From positions 1-64,000 of the forward strand of contig JAANDG010000510.1 in NCBI GenBank assembly GCA_036852015.1: a stretch of 64,000 bases of DNA, written 5' to 3'. Shown here piece by piece: positions 1 through 12,866 of the stretch. Source of the DNA: Pelodera strongyloides. Lineage: Eukaryota; Nematoda; Chromadorea; Rhabditida; Rhabditidae. The first letter of the stretch is position 1. Every line of letters starts with the position of its first letter. The translations under genes and the position numbers were made by a program. The notes under the pieces were generated by a model. The model searched no databases. It saw only the letters and a list, made by a program, of their open reading frames with translations, and was not told where the DNA came from.

Positions 1-348
1 GCATCTTAGTTATTGATACATGAAGTGAGTTAAGCTCAGTTTTTTATGTAGTGACCCTTTTCTCATGAAAAATACGATGGGTGAGATGTGATAAAAATAA
101 ACATCAACTAAAGGACAGTTTTACCCTTTAACTCTAAATTATATCCGTTACAATGTCCCTACACTTTTTTTCTTTGTGACCATAATGGTAAAGGACCCTT
201 ACATTGGAAGAGAGTGAATGATATCTTGTTCTCGAAGACTATTAATAGCAACTCGAAGCTTCACAACATGCCATTGCTGTGCGCACTAAGATATAATCCA
301 CAGGGTCACGACGCACCCTCTCTATTGTGCGCCGCGAAGGCGACATTT

Positions 349-446
349 GCGGCGCGTAACCCAAGTGGTGCGGCACAGGCGCCCAATTTCGAATTGAAGG
401 ACTGCGGCGCGTAACCCAAGTGGTGCGGCACAGGCGCCCAATTTCG
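349..446. repeat. Tandem duplication, 43-base unit
   Basis: A 43-base GC-rich unit (starting GCGGCGCGTAACCC, ending AATTTCG) at 349-391 is repeated without visible change at 404-446, with a 12-base spacer. Identity this high implies a recent duplication. Confidence 0.85.
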
Positions 447-486
447 TGCGGCGCTCTCTCTGTGCATTATAGAGAGTGCTGTACAT

Positions 487-600
487 GATCAGTTTTAACT
501 GAATACATGTCTTCGCAAGGTTTTCTTGTTGAAAGCAGTGCGGGACGATCAGTTTAAGCTGAATACATGTTTCCACAAGGTTTTCTGGATGAAAACAGTG
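487..600. repeat. Tandem duplication, 60-base period
   Basis: Bases 487-540 and 547-600 are diverged copies of one unit. Both contain GATCAGTTT, CTGAATACATGT and CAAGGTTTTCT in the same order and both end in CAGTG. The pair lies next to the duplication at 349-446. Confidence 0.8.
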
Positions 601-980
601 TGGCAAAACAGTTTCGAATTTTCCTATCATATTGTCCGCTTCATCGAGAGATGACCAATTCCAGTCAGCGCACCTCGGAGTTCCGAGTTCCAAGTACCTT
701 TTGGAGGATTCGCGTGAACCGTGCCGGAGGCGGAGGTGCGCCACAAGTGCTGGGCACGCCATCTATCAGTCGCGGGGTTGTGGCGCGCCCGTCGCGCACC
801 CTAGCGTCAAACCTCTTTTTGTATGTAGCGGTGGGTTTCACGGTGCAAAGCACACGCAACACCATGTTGCCGGTACTTCTTTTCCTCTCTGCCTCCTGTT
901 GTCATCCTCAATCATCATTCTCTCTTTTCACCTGATCTCATTTCTCAATCATCCTTCTTTGCTCCCTTAGCTTTATTTCC

Positions 981-1034
981 TCTCTCTCTCTCTCTTTTTC
1001 TCTCGTTCTCTCTTTCTCTCTCACTCCCTCTCTT
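981..1034. repeat. CT microsatellite
   Basis: An interrupted (CT)n tract with TTTTT and CG interruptions. It is one of many such tracts in the left 28 kb. Confidence 0.9.
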
Positions 1035-1508
1035 CCTTCTCGTTCAAGGTTTTGTTTTTCCCCGGTTTCCCTCAGGTGATCAGTGCCTTCTCCTCACTGT
1101 GTAAGAAACTCTGTCCCCGCAATCGATTTTGATTATCTCATCTTAAAATGTCACATTCCTTTGCTTCAATTAAACATATCTATCTTTTTTATTTTGAGCT
1201 TATTGAACGTATGCAATGTTATTTAATTTGTTCATATATTCCATGTTCGCTGTCTGAACAGTAACATAGTTGAACGTGTTCGAATCCATAACAATACGTA
1301 GTATTTTATCAGAAGTGAAATAAGTACAACGAAACTAGCAATATTATTTTGTACTTTGGAAAATTACCGTACTAGCTGCTAAAGTTAAATGTACCTGTGT
1401 CAACTAAAAATATAAATTATCACTTCATGACTCTCTACTTAAATAATAACTTTTTTTTGTGATTGCATTTCTAACTGAACGTAAGGTGGAATATGTCTTG
1501 TAGAATTT

Positions 1509-1742
1509 AATGGGGTTTGCAAGTATGCCAGTTTTCCTTGCAAGTATCAATTGCAAAATAGTGTGCCAATCTACCGTAATTTTGCTTAATTTTGACACAT
1601 CCGCACTATCCGCCATCAAAGACATTTTTTGTTGAACAAATGGTCCCGTGGCGATCGTCTGTAGATATTCTCGTGTAGTGCCAAGATATGGTAAATTTTT
1701 CCATACTTGCAAGGAAAATCGGGCATACTTGCAAACCCCATT
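1509..1742. mobile_element. Inverted-repeat element, family F copy 1
   Basis: The ends are inverted copies of about 38 bases: AATGGGGTTTGCAAGTATG at the left and the complement, CATACTTGCAAACCCCATT, at the right. The subterminal motif CTTGCAAGTAT is also inverted. There is no coding capacity, so it fits a non-autonomous DNA transposon. A shortened relative lies in exportin-4 intron 4 (58410-58573). Confidence 0.75.
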
Positions 1743-2226
1743 ATTGGTTTTGCATTGCAGAAGCAGATTTCCCATCATATGGTAACACTCCATTCATGAC
1801 TTCCGTCAATTTTACAAGTGTTTCTTCCATTGTGAAGAAAGAAGTTGAAGAAGCTACTAATGAAGAGGAAACTGAAAAAGGTCCGTCTATTATATTTTAT
1901 TTACGTAACCCTGCTTTTCCAGTTTCAGTAATATGTGGGGCCCTGGCCCCGGGTGCGCGACCGTACACCCAACACGTGCAAAGTCACACATGCGTGCCTA
2001 TGCCTAACCATAACCAAACAAGTGTATTGTTCTCGGTCGTATTTTCTCATTTCTTACTGTCATTTATTGTACTTACTTTCTTGGTGCTTTCCTTGGCCTT
2101 CGTCTTACATATTTGTACCTGTATGTATAGTTTATATGTCGTATTTGTGCAAAACACACCACCAAAGGTGTAAAAGCTGCGGAAAAAGATAAATCGGATT
2201 TTCGAGAAAATTGGCCTCCGGGAAGT

Positions 2227-2675
2227 TTAAAGGGAGAGGCCCACGAGAAAAAAGCTTTCCTCAATATATTTGCACAGAATGTCCGGAATTTCAGAAATGT
2301 TACCGTGAAAACCGCATTTCTTTGCACAGAGTTATTCCCCCCGCTAACAGTTCGGCAAGTTACCGTAGGCAGCAACGTCAAAATACGTTTTCACGGTTTA
2401 TATCCGTCCATTAACTTTCTTTCTCGACATAATAGTTGTTAAACGAATGAAGAACATTCCTACGATAATAAAAAAGCGTTTCCAATATTGTAATGTCCTA
2501 AAAACGCAAAAATTGATTCTGACTACGGTACCTGGCCGAACTGTTTGCCGGATAATAACTCTATGAGTTCTAGGTGCAAAGAAATGCGGTTTTTACAGTA
2601 ATATTTCTAAAATTCCGGACATTCTGTGCAAGTAAATTGAGGTAAACTTTTTTCCTCATGGGCCTCTCCCTTTAA
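2227..2675. mobile_element. TTAA-flanked fold-back element, family B copy 1
   Basis: TTAA is followed by AGGGAGAGGCCCACGAG and the right end is its complement before a second TTAA. The two halves are long inverted repeats of one another, including the block with GAATGTCCGGAATTTCAGAA, so the unit could fold almost end to end. About 449 bases and non-coding. Same family as 15603-16048 and 50658-51114. Confidence 0.85.
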
Positions 2676-5040
2676 AGGCCAGTATGTCTGGCTTCAGAAA
2701 TGAACCGGACCCCAGTGCACCTTTCTGCGGATTCTGTTGATACACTTTATCTCTTTTTATCTCTTTATTTGTGCAAACAAAATGATATTTAGTTATCCTA
2801 AATAAGTTGGCTAAGTTGGCAACACAAACAAGACATGCATAGATAAATCTGAGTCGAAATTTAATTCGGCCCAGCTTTAGTTCATTTCCCACATGTGTTT
2901 TGTGTCAGATTTCGACCGGAAATAAATTGTCCCCCAGTTCAATTTTCAAGTGAAAGTTACCACGTTTTTCCGTTTACTGATATTTTGCTATTATATGAAA
3001 CGAATTACATTGACAAGATTTAGTATTTAGTTGTAAACTTTCTGTATATTCACAGTACTGATACTGATTCCCTTATTGTGCATTTGATGTAGCCTAATCC
3101 TTTGTGCACCGAGCCTATTTTAAAATAGTGTTACGCCTAGCAGCAATTAGTTTTAAATCCGTTAGCTGGTACAAGTTGTAACATCAGTACTTCACCTCGC
3201 CTCTCAAATTTTGCACAGTTTCAACCAAACTACCCATCAGTTTAGATTTGGACGAAAAATTCAAGAGGCGTAATGCTTGGTTTTGAATTGGGAATAATAT
3301 AATACAATTTGCATTTTGCCCACACTGCACGAAGGGTTGGCCAGCGTTCACTTCAACACCACGTGTCGTACCTCTTTAAAGAAACATCCCCAGGTCCAGA
3401 TCCTCAATGTTATTCTCCCTTCACCGGGTGGCTCCCCATCTAACCTCCCTCTAATCCCGCGTCCTGTAATTCCCAGCGTGCTGACAGTGCTCTTCCTCCT
3501 TCAGATGATTTGCGAGTGTGTCCTTTTGTGCCCGAAATCTTCCCTTTACCATTTTCCTTGAGATTTGCCTAATCCGCCCGCGCCCACCAAAACAACCCAT
3601 CTCTCCCAGAAGTGGGAAGATCCCAGCCTGGGAACTACCCGGGTAGAATAGAGTTAATCCGACGGTGAATGCTGTGGCTATCGTACCAAGGCAGTGGGCT
3701 AATGCAAGACCACTGAGGATAGAGTGTTAAAGGTGATTGTGCATAGCAACATATCCAAATATAAGTTCTGCGTTTGCATTTTGGTTGCCCTCCGTGCAAT
3801 AATTATCAGAAAACGAAACAAGTGGACAATTAGTTTTATTTACAAAAAAGTCTAACTAACGGTATAAAAACTGTCGTAAGAAACTTATTGTTAGGTCGGA
3901 GCGTATTTTCCGGAACAAGACAAGGTTTTCCCCTATGGCTTCTGCCTCAGCTTCACCTTTGTTTAATATATGAACTTCCTGCACAATCAATCAAACCGAC
4001 CATTTCTTAGTGACATCCCCCAACCAGATTTGCATATGTTCTTTTGCTCTGTTTTGGATTAGTTATGACAGCTGTCTCTAGATGCCTAATCCTTACTGCC
4101 CATCGTAACTCTGGCCCTTTGTACTGTTCTTTGTCAGAGGAAACGGTGATTTACAACTAGAGCTCCTTTGTTTCCGAATATTGAAGAACGGTCAACACGG
4201 ATGTATTGACCCTACTAAAGTGGCAAGTTTAGAATGATATGCAAATTTTTATGAGAGATGGAATTGTGGATTGCTTGGACACGTGGTAAGTATGGGTATG
4301 GATGACAATTGATTTTTTACATAAGGAGTAAGGTTCGGTGTTCATAGTTTTCACACTTGTGTGTTACCATGAGAAGGGTTGTACTTGTTTGGCACTTGTT
4401 TGGCAAAATATGCAACAGTATTAATTCAGGCTTATATGAGCGTTAAGGCGTTAACTAATTTCGCAAGACACCTAGATCACAGATTTGATTAATTATTGTC
4501 CAAAAAATGGTGTCCCCACATTGCTTCACTATCTATATTTTATGCCATCTTACTATGATTGCACGATCCTCTTCTCTAATTAAGTGGCCTTCTAAATGAA
4601 TAGACCAGTGTTTGCTCTCCTCGTTACTATAATCCGCCCAATCTACAGTAACTGGTGCGAATAGTGATTGACCGGATATCGGTACAATGTGTGTACAAGA
4701 CGGTTGTCAAGTACTATAATTATGGGGTGAAATGTTGACTAGCGCGCACTTGTGCATTCCTGGGGTCGAGCGCGCACCCTAGCTTTCCCCTGACTAGCTA
4801 AGGTCATCATCCGGGCCGTTACGCCATCTTATGTATTTAGTTAGGATAGTACTTAGATAGTTAGCTTAGTTATTATAGTTATCACTTCTTTATAGAAAAT
4901 CCGTAACGCCACCCTTGGAAAACTTCACATGGTCGACCTACTTTTGTTTTGAGACAAGGTCATTTTACTGATACTGTGCATTTTAACCTTTACCCATAAA
5001 TAATCGTCAAGCTTAATATTAGTATTCTCCATCTATCTAC
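2676..5040. other. Intergenic, nothing recognised
   Basis: No exon, RNA gene or repeat family member could be recognised. The frame at 3316-3561 has no splice context or family resemblance. Confidence 0.4.
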
Positions 5041-5042
5041 GC

Positions 5043-5073
<31 letters not shown>

Positions 5074-5082
5074 CTCTCTATT

Positions 5083-5131
<49 letters not shown>
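5041..5131. repeat. Long CT microsatellite
   Basis: About 90 bases of CTCT with TTT interruptions, followed by a C-rich run to about 5150. A GA tract at 5295-5350 lies 160 bases away in the complementary sense, so a transcript could fold. Confidence 0.95.
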
Positions 5132-5134
<3 letters not shown>

Positions 5135-5294
5135 CCCCCCCCCACCCCGTTTGTCGGTTAATATGCAAAAAAAAGTGTGAGAAGGTGTCAGTAAATGACT
5201 GATCGGATTCCCTTAATCGGATTTTCGAGTTGTGATGATCTGATCTGAAGAATAAACAGTGCAGGGGGAGGGAGGGTAAAGATAGAAAGAAAGA

Positions 5295-5350
5295 AAAAGA
5301 GAGTGAGCAAGACAGAGAGAGAGAGAGTGAGAGAGAGACAGAGAGAGAAG
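5295..5350. repeat. GA microsatellite
   Basis: An interrupted (GA)n tract, complementary to the CT tract just upstream. Confidence 0.85.
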
Positions 5351-6089
5351 GTAAGTGTGTAGATGATATCCCTTGATAGAACTACTCTGATTCTGATCTA
5401 GTTTCGGAACCACGGCGCACCCAGAGATAACGACACATAAGGTGGAATAACAGACGGAAGTACAAAGGAAACCGACTAAGAAACCCGAATGATTGAGCAG
5501 TGTTATGACAGGGAGAACCCTACCCGGGATTGCTATGATATGGGGTAGTCCTCCCCTTCCCCTTCATACCCCCTGAAAGACGAGTGAATGGCTAAGTTGG
5601 TGATTGTTAGACCCAACGGCCCCATGCAGATTGCTGGAGTAATTCATTAGAACTACTTTCGATAATTGTTATTTGTTGTGATAGGGAAAATCCCCAATCG
5701 ACGTTGTATATGTGCCGTTAGGCCCAACTATGAACTATGAAATAAGAACCATGAATATATTTATGTAGAACAACAAGAAATCAGAATCTGACTAAATGTA
5801 ATGTTGACTCTAGACTGACAGTTGTGCAGTAACAGCATATTTTTTTTACAAAAACAGTTGGTCCCTAGATTAGGTTTCTAAGTTAACATTGTACCTTCTG
5901 ATCCCTCTATGTGTCCTGTACAATAGATCTCCCTGGGTGGATATGTCTGTCTGTATATATGTTGCGGTGTGTTTAAGTCGGTGTGTCACTGGTGAAAGGC
6001 GTTATGATGGAATACTTTGTAGACGAGGCTGGGAACTGGGAACACCAGCTATGCTTTCTGAGGTACAGTGCTTATGCATATGTTACAAC

Positions 6090-6160
6090 TCGAGAGAGAG
6101 AGAGAGAGAGCGAGAGATTGGGACAGAGGGAAAGAAAGAGAGGGACAGAGGGAGAGGAGA
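6090..6160. repeat. GA microsatellite
   Basis: GA-rich tract with GGGACAGAGGGA interruptions. Confidence 0.85.
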
Positions 6161-7858
6161 GAGGGGCAACTGTCATAACACACCACAATACACTTATTGA
6201 GAGAGAGGATTTATGATTACAAGATGAAGTCATAAAAAACGGAAATCTTGCAGAATTATATGAGAAGCGGAAATAAAAGTGATAATGTTGTGTACTCTTT
6301 ACAGCACTCTGGATGAGTTGTGAAAATAAGAAGGATGGTATAATATTTATCATCTACACTTCCGGGCTGGAAGTGCTTCTCCCCATGAGTCAGAAAGCAA
6401 CAAAGTACGGCTGCAAATGTTTTATTATTATTGTGTATTGAGTGACAATCATGGATCTTGAACCGTAAAATATTTATTTATTTATTATTTTCAGAATTGG
6501 AAGACTGTAAACCTGTAAACTATACGCTTCAAATGATGCATACAGCATATGCACGTTCTTTATTTTGAAGTAAACACTGTGGTAAATAGTGCACTGTTCA
6601 AAAATGTTCTGGTACTTTGCTCAAATTCAACGAAACGCAAACTCTTTTGCGATAAATTCATCCATCAGACAATCCAATTCTGTAGTTTTGGAAATAAGCA
6701 GCCTCTTCGACCAACAATTCAAACTACTGAATTACAAGCACTAACATACACCCGTTTTCGTCTCAGCCTTTCACCAGTCACCGCCGTATGACTACAGTTT
6801 GACTACGATATGACTACAGTATGCTAACCATCCATCCCTGATCCTACGGTATCGTATCTCATTTACACCCCTCTTTACGAGGAACAGTGTTAATTCCCCG
6901 TCCCCCGGTGTCATTTAGTGTCTGACTGTCTGTGTTTATGCAATGCAATGTAATGGGTTGTGTCTAATGATGCGTAGTTGATCACTTCAGTGTCACACAC
7001 CCATTTCTGAACACAAAATAACTGCCCGTTTACACATTTAGTGGGCACAGTTTAACGGGCTGATTTTTGAAATCTTAAGGTTTTTGACAGGACAGACACG
7101 GCAGTTTTTTCACGATCTGGGATTGACATTGCTTGTAGATGCAATATATGTCTTATTATTGAGCTCTATTTTATTTCCTTTCTTATTCATTTGATATAAC
7201 GCTTTATTTTAACACATGTCGGAAGTTGTCCACGTTGTTTTATGCATATTTATTGTTTGTCGTTTATGGGTTTGATTGATTGTTTGATAGCGTCAGGACA
7301 ATCGGTCCTATAAGTGCACTCTCTTTATTTCTCCCAATACTTATTTTTATGCTAATTTTCTAGTTGTACTGTAATAAGGATAAGTCTAACTATCTCATTA
7401 ATAGCTATTAACTTGATACTGTTATCTTACAGTGATGTGATACAGTTCTTTACCAAAGTGGCCTACGCCCCCGACAATTTTATTGACTTTCCTATTAAAA
7501 CAAATATCCCCAAATATTTTTTTTTAAATAAATTTGGAAACTTATGTAAGGGATCACAAAAAATCGTTCTATTAGTGTACTTTTAGGGGGTCGTTGCCTC
7601 GATTATTTGTACAGCTTCCAACAAACAAAATTTGACCAGCACGGGAAATTATATTACAAGTTTCATATATTTTTAAATGATTCACATATATTTTGCAGTT
7701 TTAAAACTTCCTGGTGTGTTACTTCATGAGTGCTTCCTTCAAGGTTCATCTACATAGATAGAGCTCCACCAACGCCAACCATATGAATATGATGTACTTG
7801 GATAATACATTTTACTGCAGAAATATAAAGAGTCACCCTCGTGCCTCCTCTTTTCATC

Positions 7859-7970
7859 TCCCTTTCTCTCTCTCTCTCTTTCTTTATATTGACCTCTCTC
7901 TCTTTCTTTATATTTACCTCTCTCTCTCTATCTATCTCTCTCTATTTTTCTCTTTCTTTTTACCTCTCTT
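7859..7970. repeat. CT microsatellite, higher-order units
   Basis: A CT-rich tract with repeated blocks of CTCTCTTTCTTTATATT, so the repeat has a unit larger than two bases. Confidence 0.85.
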
Positions 7971-8813
7971 TCTAACTAAGGAATATCTACAGCCACAGTA
8001 ATCCGTCCATTTATGGCATACAAAATGGTTGACTCGATCGGTCCTTGAACTTATTCCCCAGTAAGTTGGAATAAGGAAGACAGCATATAGTAGAACAGTT
8101 CCCCATCATTTAGTTTAGACTATGTCTATACCGTACCTACACCTGTAACTATTACGTAGATCTGCTTTACTTAACACCTGCTCGTGCTAAAACTGTGCAA
8201 ACTTATGAAGACCTCTCGCGAACCACTCTTTTTCGCGTTTTCAAATTTGTTTATTTGAAGACTTATCAAGGAGTTAATAACTTTTTGAGATATGCTACAT
8301 CATAAGAATGTCCTGATTTTAGTGAGAAATCAATAGGCGGTGTTTTGCTCAGGTACTTCAACTGCATTTCAAGCACACTTGAAACAACTTACGGTATTAT
8401 GGAGAAGGTTTTTTTACTTTTGGTTATATTGAACAGCCAACCTAAGATAGTATTCTATATTGTTCTTTCGCAAATCTAGAACCAGTTTGCCTGGGCAACG
8501 CAAGAGATTCAGTCCATGTTATGGGTGATTCCGTTACATTCTATAGTATTTTTAATCCTTTATTTACGTTGGGACATGAAACACCGAAATACCATGAAAC
8601 AAAGAAAGCTATGAGCGCGACGAGTGCTTGGGGTTTTTATATGTATTTGTACAACATCATTGTTTAGCTGAACTTACCGTCGAATTTGCCAAAGGTGCAG
8701 GAAACGGGAGGGCGGCGCAAAAATGGCGCGCCGCGCTCTATTTGGGGTTTTCAACAGATTGAATGGTTCACCGTCTTGGTGGGCGAATCATTTGTTTAGA
8801 TTAAAATATTGAA

Positions 8814-9049
8814 GGACCAGGCTGATATCGCCTTCTGAGGCGACTTTCCAATACTTCACAAAAATGGGCATACTTATATGAAACGTCTGAAAAGTATTGC
8901 CTAAATTAAGGTGCTGAGACTCATTTTGCTTATTTTGGAGTTGCGAAACGTTGGGCAGCTTATACCCTATACCAAATCCTTGAAACGTTGTATGGATTTC
9001 GTTTCCGACATTGTGACAAAAAAAATCTTTCTCCTTTATATAACAAGAT
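8814..9049. mobile_element. Dispersed repeat, family G copy 1
   Basis: Shares order and sequence blocks with 17152-17396: GATATCGCC, then CTGAGGCGAC, then AAACG(T/C)CTGAA, then TCTCCTTTATATAA near the end. The start contains an imperfect palindrome (GTCGCCTCA with its complement). No coding capacity. Class unknown. Confidence 0.6.
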
Positions 9050-9472
9050 AGCACTGAATATGAAATTCTGTTGATTTAGTTCAGCTGCTTCCAGCTTCTG
9101 AAGTCGCCATAATTGTATAAAGCGACACATTCTGAAATATACAATTTACACTATTCGAGTGTTTATGGAAAGTCTCCGCTCCACCTTTGCAGCCCATATG
9201 GTGCGCTTTGGTGGGCCGTTTCTTATGCACACCATTCCGAACTAACCATGGTTGCATAGATATACTCTAGGTGGCTGTTGAGAATCCTACCATTTGCCTA
9301 CCATTTGGGCACTGTTAGGTTTTCTTGTCTGGTCTCTGGTACTCTCTGGTTTGTTTGTATACTTTTAATTGGTGAAACTAATAGTAAGCAAGTGGAGTAG
9401 GTAGCAATCCCTATGAGCTTAGGGAACTCAGCTTTCCTCTTATCTTGCAATATACATATCAGCGCCACTTTT

Positions 9473-9527
9473 CTCTCTCCCTCTCTCTGTTCTCTCCCTC
9501 TCTCTCTCCCTCCCCCCCCCTCTCTCT
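9473..9527. repeat. CT/C-rich tract
   Basis: CT repeats with a run of ten C; they form the left flank of the hairpin at 9529-9667. Confidence 0.85.
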
Positions 9528-9528
9528 T

Positions 9529-9667
9529 GGCAATGATTAACAACATTGTATCAATTACCTTGCCCTATGCTAATGTCAACGACCACATGCGCTTGTCCAA
9601 TGCAATAGTAAGAAGAGGAATTGATCTATCGGAACATCCTGTTCATACAATGTTGTTAATCATTGCC
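9529..9667. repeat. Hairpin element with perfect 23-base arms
   Basis: Arms 9529-9551 (GGCAATGATTAACAACATTG...) and 9645-9667 are exact complements. The flanks continue the symmetry imperfectly, CT-rich on the left and GGGAGAGAGG on the right. It is probably a small non-autonomous element that carries part of a microsatellite at its ends. Confidence 0.75.
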
Positions 9668-9923
9668 AGGGAGAGAGGGATAGTCAGGGAGTGAAGGATA
9701 GAGAGGTACAAGTGACCGGTACACTTCTTTTGGAACGAGGATTTACAAGGATGTTATGATTTCAGTCTAGTTTTTCTGAATAACAAAATGACCACGTGCA
9801 CAATAATTTACTTTATGTACAGAACTTACGACGTAAAGAAACCGTGTGGTATACCTACGGTATTCGGCAAGGGTTGCACAATATGTAGACGGACGCGATA
9901 CAGAACTTGGCCTGATGAACAGA

Positions 9924-9957
9924 TAGAGAGAGAGAGAGAGAAAACGAGAGAGAGAGA
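9924..9957. repeat. GA microsatellite
   Basis: Short (GA)n tract with one AAAAC interruption. Confidence 0.85.
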
Positions 9958-10654
9958 TCTAGTAATTTCTTAATCTAAAAAATAAGAGTGAGTGGGTTGC
10001 TTGACGCGTTCCCTTTATGATGAGCAAGCAAATATAGTTTACTATTGTTTGTCCTCCCCCAATGATTCATAACCAAAATGCCTTTTGATGTTCTACCGCC
10101 GGTTCTGATTTCTCTCTTTATCTCAAGTTCTAAAGTCTATCAAACCGAAATGACAATTGATATGCCCGGACATAGTAAAGGCATCGCCTCTATCTATTTC
10201 CGAGGGCCTTAGTCCTTACTTACGCTGCGCCGGTGTTTAAGTCCGACCCTAGTACTCGATTCCGGAAAGTACGTAAGCTGAAGCTATGGATTTTCCCAGA
10301 AAATACTATATTCATTATTGCAACGCTAACTGTGAGGAGGAGTTTTACCAAAACTTTCTCTGTCAACCCTGGACCCACTGGAACCCCTGCTGTTCATGTC
10401 TACCATGTCCCTTCTCACAGCAATACAACAACGGTTAGTTGAAGGCAGTTCACGTCTTACAGTACCACTCCTATCCATATATGTTCTTTTGTAATTTTAA
10501 ATCGGTTACATCAAGTATCATATCATCCACAATAATGACTTCCTTGTTTTGCCATCGTCTCTTAGTTTCTGCATAATATACCGTAAAACTTGATAGACTA
10601 TAATGATATCATTTTGAAATCTGAGTTAGCGGATATAGCTTATATCAATGTCTT

Positions 10655-10757
10655 TCTCTCTTTCTCTGTCACCATATATAATCTCTCTCGTTCTCTGTCC
10701 CCATAAATCTCTCTATCTTTCTCTGTCCCCATATATAATCTCTCTCTCTCTCTCTAT
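10655..10757. repeat. CT tract with minisatellite-like units
   Basis: A block of about 35 bases (CTCTGTCCCCATA with TATATAATCTCTCTC) is repeated about three times, ending in pure CT. A complementary GA tract follows at 10855-10935. Confidence 0.8.
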
Positions 10758-10854
10758 TTTTCCGAAACTGTTAGTTGTTTGTGGTGCGGTATCATTCCGT
10801 TGTCGCTATGTCCTTGGCTGGTAATTGGGTGTTCTTCGTGAACGTTCAATTGAG

Positions 10855-10935
10855 TGAGAAAGAGAGAAACGATAGAGAGAAAGAAAGGACAGAGAGATCA
10901 ACAGTTTCGGAGAGAGTCAGAGAAAGAGAGAGGAT
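10855..10935. repeat. GA-rich tract
   Basis: GA-rich, with AGAGAGAAAG units and the segment CAACAGTTTCGGA, which is complementary to TCCGAAACTGTTAG just after the CT tract at 10757. The two tracts therefore form a large imperfect inverted repeat. Confidence 0.75.
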
Positions 10936-12477
10936 GATATAGAAAGGTTGTCCTAAGAAAGGAACCGCTTAGCGGGCATCACACGCTGGATGACCGACTC
11001 AACAGTCATGGGACCATCGAAATCCAGAAAATAGGGGGGAAGTGCTAGGAAATTGAACCGGAACTCGGATTTCCCCGTGGAAGAAGGGTTTAGTTTGTCA
11101 GTAACGTTAGCTTTAGGAATGTTAACATTGGTAATCTTTTGTAATGTTGTAACTCAGGCGCTAGCGTCGTTAGCGATAGTGCAACCAAAGGCTTTTGTCT
11201 CTTATTCTTTTGTCATGAACTTGTAAAACTATTCAAAGTAGTGAAATTAGTGGGAAAGAGCGGTTCGGGAATAGCACAAACAAATACGGCCAGAGTACTA
11301 TGTACAGTTGAATTACATTTTGCATTAACATACAGCTAACACCTTCAGTTCGGGTTAATTTCGATATCAGCCATTTTCAAAGATGACAAACAGACCTACG
11401 AGAACGAGGATCCACCTAAATATAGTGCATTACCGTATATGTACCTAATTTGTCTGTCTTCTTGAAATCTCCACTCTTGAAAAATTCTTTTATCAGTTTT
11501 CTTCTATGTACTCTCCTTTATTTGTCTACTATCTCCTTTGTGACGTCTTCTATGTCTTCTATGACGTCTCCTCTTTTCCTTTACTCTTTCGTAATGCCTT
11601 TGCTCTATGTCGTCTCCAGTTCAGTGTATGTGACAAATAGCTTGCAGTCTCACGTTGCGAGCCTGCCGGGGTTTCTTAGATTCCAGTCTCTAATCGCTCA
11701 CCATCATCGTACTATTTCTCGTTTTCTTCATGTCACTAACCTTTCTCTCACTTTCTCTCGCCCACTCCACCCACACTCCACCCGCAAAGAATTCCACCCA
11801 CATGGGAATATATTTCTCTTCCTTAAGTTTATAAATGTATATTATTTTAAGTTTCGAATCTATTCGAGTCGCACTTTTTCATTTTTTTTGCTCTTTATGA
11901 TTTCTATATTTTTTCGAAAATTTGTTGTGAACGTTTCATTTGGCGAAATTGTACGTTTTATCTCCCAACGAGTCTAATTTTTAACAAGTAGTAGTTTACA
12001 CTCAGAAATACATCACAGCGTCAAGCTTCCCATCAAGCCTCATATTGATATTTACCATAAATTTCCTCAATTTTTAATTCCCAACATTACTACTTCCCAG
12101 TCCTCGCTTTGTCTAAAGTCACCCAGTTCGTCTCCCACCCCTCCCCCCAGGTTAGGGGATGTTATCTCACCCTCTGCACTGCACCCTGTGCTTCCGGCTC
12201 ACCAACATGATATTTCAGTTTTTGAAACAGTTTTCAACCCAGGGACGTTTTCCCTTTGTCAGCAGTCACTTCAGTCCAGACAATATGTTCAAGATTTTTT
12301 TGTAAATTCACACTTTTTATTCTCATTATTCGATGGGGAAGTTGCACGTTGAACCACATCCGTAAAATTTTGTTGTCATTTATCGCGGCAAAGGGACTTC
12401 TGACACACAGAGTACAGTCTGAAATTGAAATATTACTCTTTAGCTGAGGTGTCTCATATCTCTCCCTTCCCTCACGT

Positions 12478-12479
12478 TT

Positions 12480-12510
<31 letters not shown>

Positions 12511-12531
12511 ATCTCCCTCTCTCTCACTTTT

Positions 12532-12575
<44 letters not shown>

Positions 12576-12599
12576 TCTTTCTTCCCTCACGTTCTCTTA

Positions 12600-12638
<39 letters not shown>

Positions 12639-12640
12639 CA
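12478..12640. repeat. Long CT microsatellite
   Basis: About 160 bases of CT with regular TTT and occasional CCCTCACGTT insertions. CCCTCACGTT occurs both at the left edge and inside the tract, so an internal duplication is likely. Confidence 0.9.
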
Positions 12641-12776
12641 GAAACATCCTCCTTACGAGTCCTGCAGCATTCCTACTAATAGGCAATAAGCACAGTTCGG
12701 ACAACCGGCTGACCACTCGCTCGCTCCCCTTTAAGTGTAAGTGAGCCTCTCAAGAACGGTGATGTACCTTTATAGT

Positions 12777-12866
12777 CTCTCTATTTCTCTCTCTTTCTGT
12801 CTCTCTCTCTCTCTTTCTATCGCTCTGTCTTCCTATCTCATTTCTATCGCTCTCTCTCTATCTATC
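12777..12866. repeat. CT microsatellite
   Basis: CT with TATC and TCGCTCT variants. Confidence 0.85.

Larger units (their letters stand above)
1..1508. other. Intergenic, locally duplicated, no gene seen
   Basis: I see no convincing exon here. The stretch holds two short tandem duplications (349-446 and 487-600) and a CT-rich tract at about 981-1034. Open frames over the duplicated GC-rich part are on both strands and show no family resemblance. Confidence 0.5.
5351..8813. other. Intergenic with microsatellites, no gene seen
   Basis: Contains a GA tract (about 6090-6160) and a CT tract (about 7859-7970) in otherwise AT-rich DNA. Open frames there are mostly translations of the repeats. Confidence 0.4.

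Noticed and set aside
5041..5131. CRISPR-like or regulatory array
   Set aside because: Simple dinucleotide repeat without spacers, in a eukaryotic genome.
11450..11977. 175-codon open frame on plus
   Set aside because: T/C-rich low-complexity composition, no family resemblance and no splice context; probably a chance frame in pyrimidine-rich DNA.
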